Shown one piece after another: positions 63,578-64,000 of a DNA stretch of 64,000 bases. The notes under the pieces were generated by a model. That model was given only the letters and a program-made list of their open reading frames with translations. It ran no database searches and was not told where the DNA came from. Source of the stretch: Calocera cornea HHB12733 (taxonomy: Eukaryota > Basidiomycota > Dacrymycetes > Dacrymycetales > Dacrymycetaceae). The DNA is taken from positions 185,653 through 249,652 of the forward strand of contig KV423915.1 in NCBI GenBank assembly GCA_001632435.1, given 5' to 3'. Every line of letters begins with the position of its first letter. The first letter of the stretch is position 1. The translations under genes and the position numbers were made by a program.

Positions 63578-64000
63578 TCAGGTACCGCCTCCTGTCTCCA
63601 CCATGTTCAGCCTTCCTCGCAGAGCGGCGTTCTCGGTCAAAGCGTCCGTGAGCCGCCGCTCTAAGTCCTCCACACGGGCCAACGCATTGTCCCGCTCTGA
63701 CTCGAGTTTGAGCATGGTATCAAGCTTCCTGGCCCGACTGCGACGTGCGGCGAGTGTATTCTGAGAGCGACGACGCGAACGGTCCTGCTGCATGCGAGCC
63801 ACCATAGAATCGACCTCCGCAGGAGATGTAGAGACAGTGTCGACGCGATTTTGAGCGCGAGAGTCATTGTTGCTCATGACGACGTCGCTGACAGAAGATG
63901 ACTCGAACGGTTCCGCGCCGTCCGCAGAGGGAGATACGGAGGTGCTGGGAGATGTGACGCGGTAGACCTCGGCTGGCCGGGGACCATCTCGTCTGGAAGT
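63578..64000 (-). CDS. GCN4-like bZIP transcription factor, 3' end (partial at window edge)
   Basis: The frame is open from the stop at 63578 to the right edge, so the gene starts outside the window. The last 60 residues are a classic bZIP: basic region RRRSQNTLAARRSRARKLD with N-T-L-A-A-R-R-S-R, then a leucine zipper (MLKLESERDNALARVEDLER, LTDALTENAALRGRL). This is the GCN4/CPC1 signature, so control of amino-acid biosynthesis is a fair guess. Upstream visible sequence is Ser/Pro-rich (VTSPSTSVSPSADG, FESSSVSDVV). The protein ends in MVETGGGT, close after the zipper, as in GCN4. The visible part carries no intron. Confidence 0.85.
   Translation of the reverse strand, partial: TSRRDGPRPAEVYRVTSPSTSVSPSADGAEPFESSSVSDVVMSNNDSRAQNRVDTVSTSPAEVDSMVARMQQDRSRRRSQNTLAARRSRARKLDTMLKLESERDNALARVEDLERRLTDALTENAALRGRLNMVETGGGT

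Overview
The window looks like GC-rich nuclear DNA of a basidiomycete fungus, probably Agaricomycotina. The genes are split by many short introns of about 45-60 bases, with donors often GTGCG or GTACG, short branch motifs such as CTAAC, and AG acceptors. The gene content is fungal: SIN3, an RSC4-like double-bromodomain subunit, SHO1, PFA4, SYO1, RIB7, ISC1, bZIP factors and an NB-ARC/STAND NLR-like family. Exon boundaries below were worked out by hand from phase-compatible GT-AG sites and family similarity. There are no RNA-seq or database results behind them. I recognised no tRNA, rRNA or CRISPR array.

Layout. 0.4-6.3 kb: a Cys-rich membrane protein (-), a sulfite oxidase-like molybdoenzyme (+) and a membrane-anchored disordered protein (-). 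7.6-13.2 kb: RIB7 (+, with an apparent frameshift), an ISC1-type phospholipase C (+) and an FHA-like/protein kinase gene (+). 13.3-20.3 kb: a 124-residue PAH-only protein (-) divergent from full-length SIN3 (+). 21.8-27.9 kb: an HSL-type hydrolase (+), a GNAT acetyltransferase (+) and a sugar transporter (-). 29.5-33.1 kb: a decayed NLR-like gene broken by an intact Mutator-like transposon and a second, hAT-like element. 35.2-40.0 kb: a large DH-domain (RhoGEF) protein (+). 40.9-43.7 kb: a fuller but frame-disrupted NLR-like paralogue (-). 44.7-57.5 kb: a disordered Ser/Pro-rich protein (+), SHO1 (-), an NXT1/Mtr2-like NTF2-fold protein (-), SYO1 (-), a membrane-anchored thioredoxin (+), a candidate tiny mitochondrial protein (+) and PFA4 (+). 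58.4-64.0 kb: a bZIP gene (+), RSC4-like (-) and the 3' part of a GCN4-like bZIP gene (-) that runs off the right edge.

Most of the window is ordinary core genome: chromatin control, osmosensing, riboflavin and sphingolipid metabolism, ribosomal-protein import and protein palmitoylation. The 27.9-35.2 and 40.0-44.7 kb stretches form an accessory island with NLR-like remnants, two transposon insertions carrying target-site duplications, and a locally duplicated repeat. The best candidates for something new are the SIN3-adjacent PAH-only protein, the nested insertions in the NLR-like gene, and the TACTGTA motif that recurs between genes.
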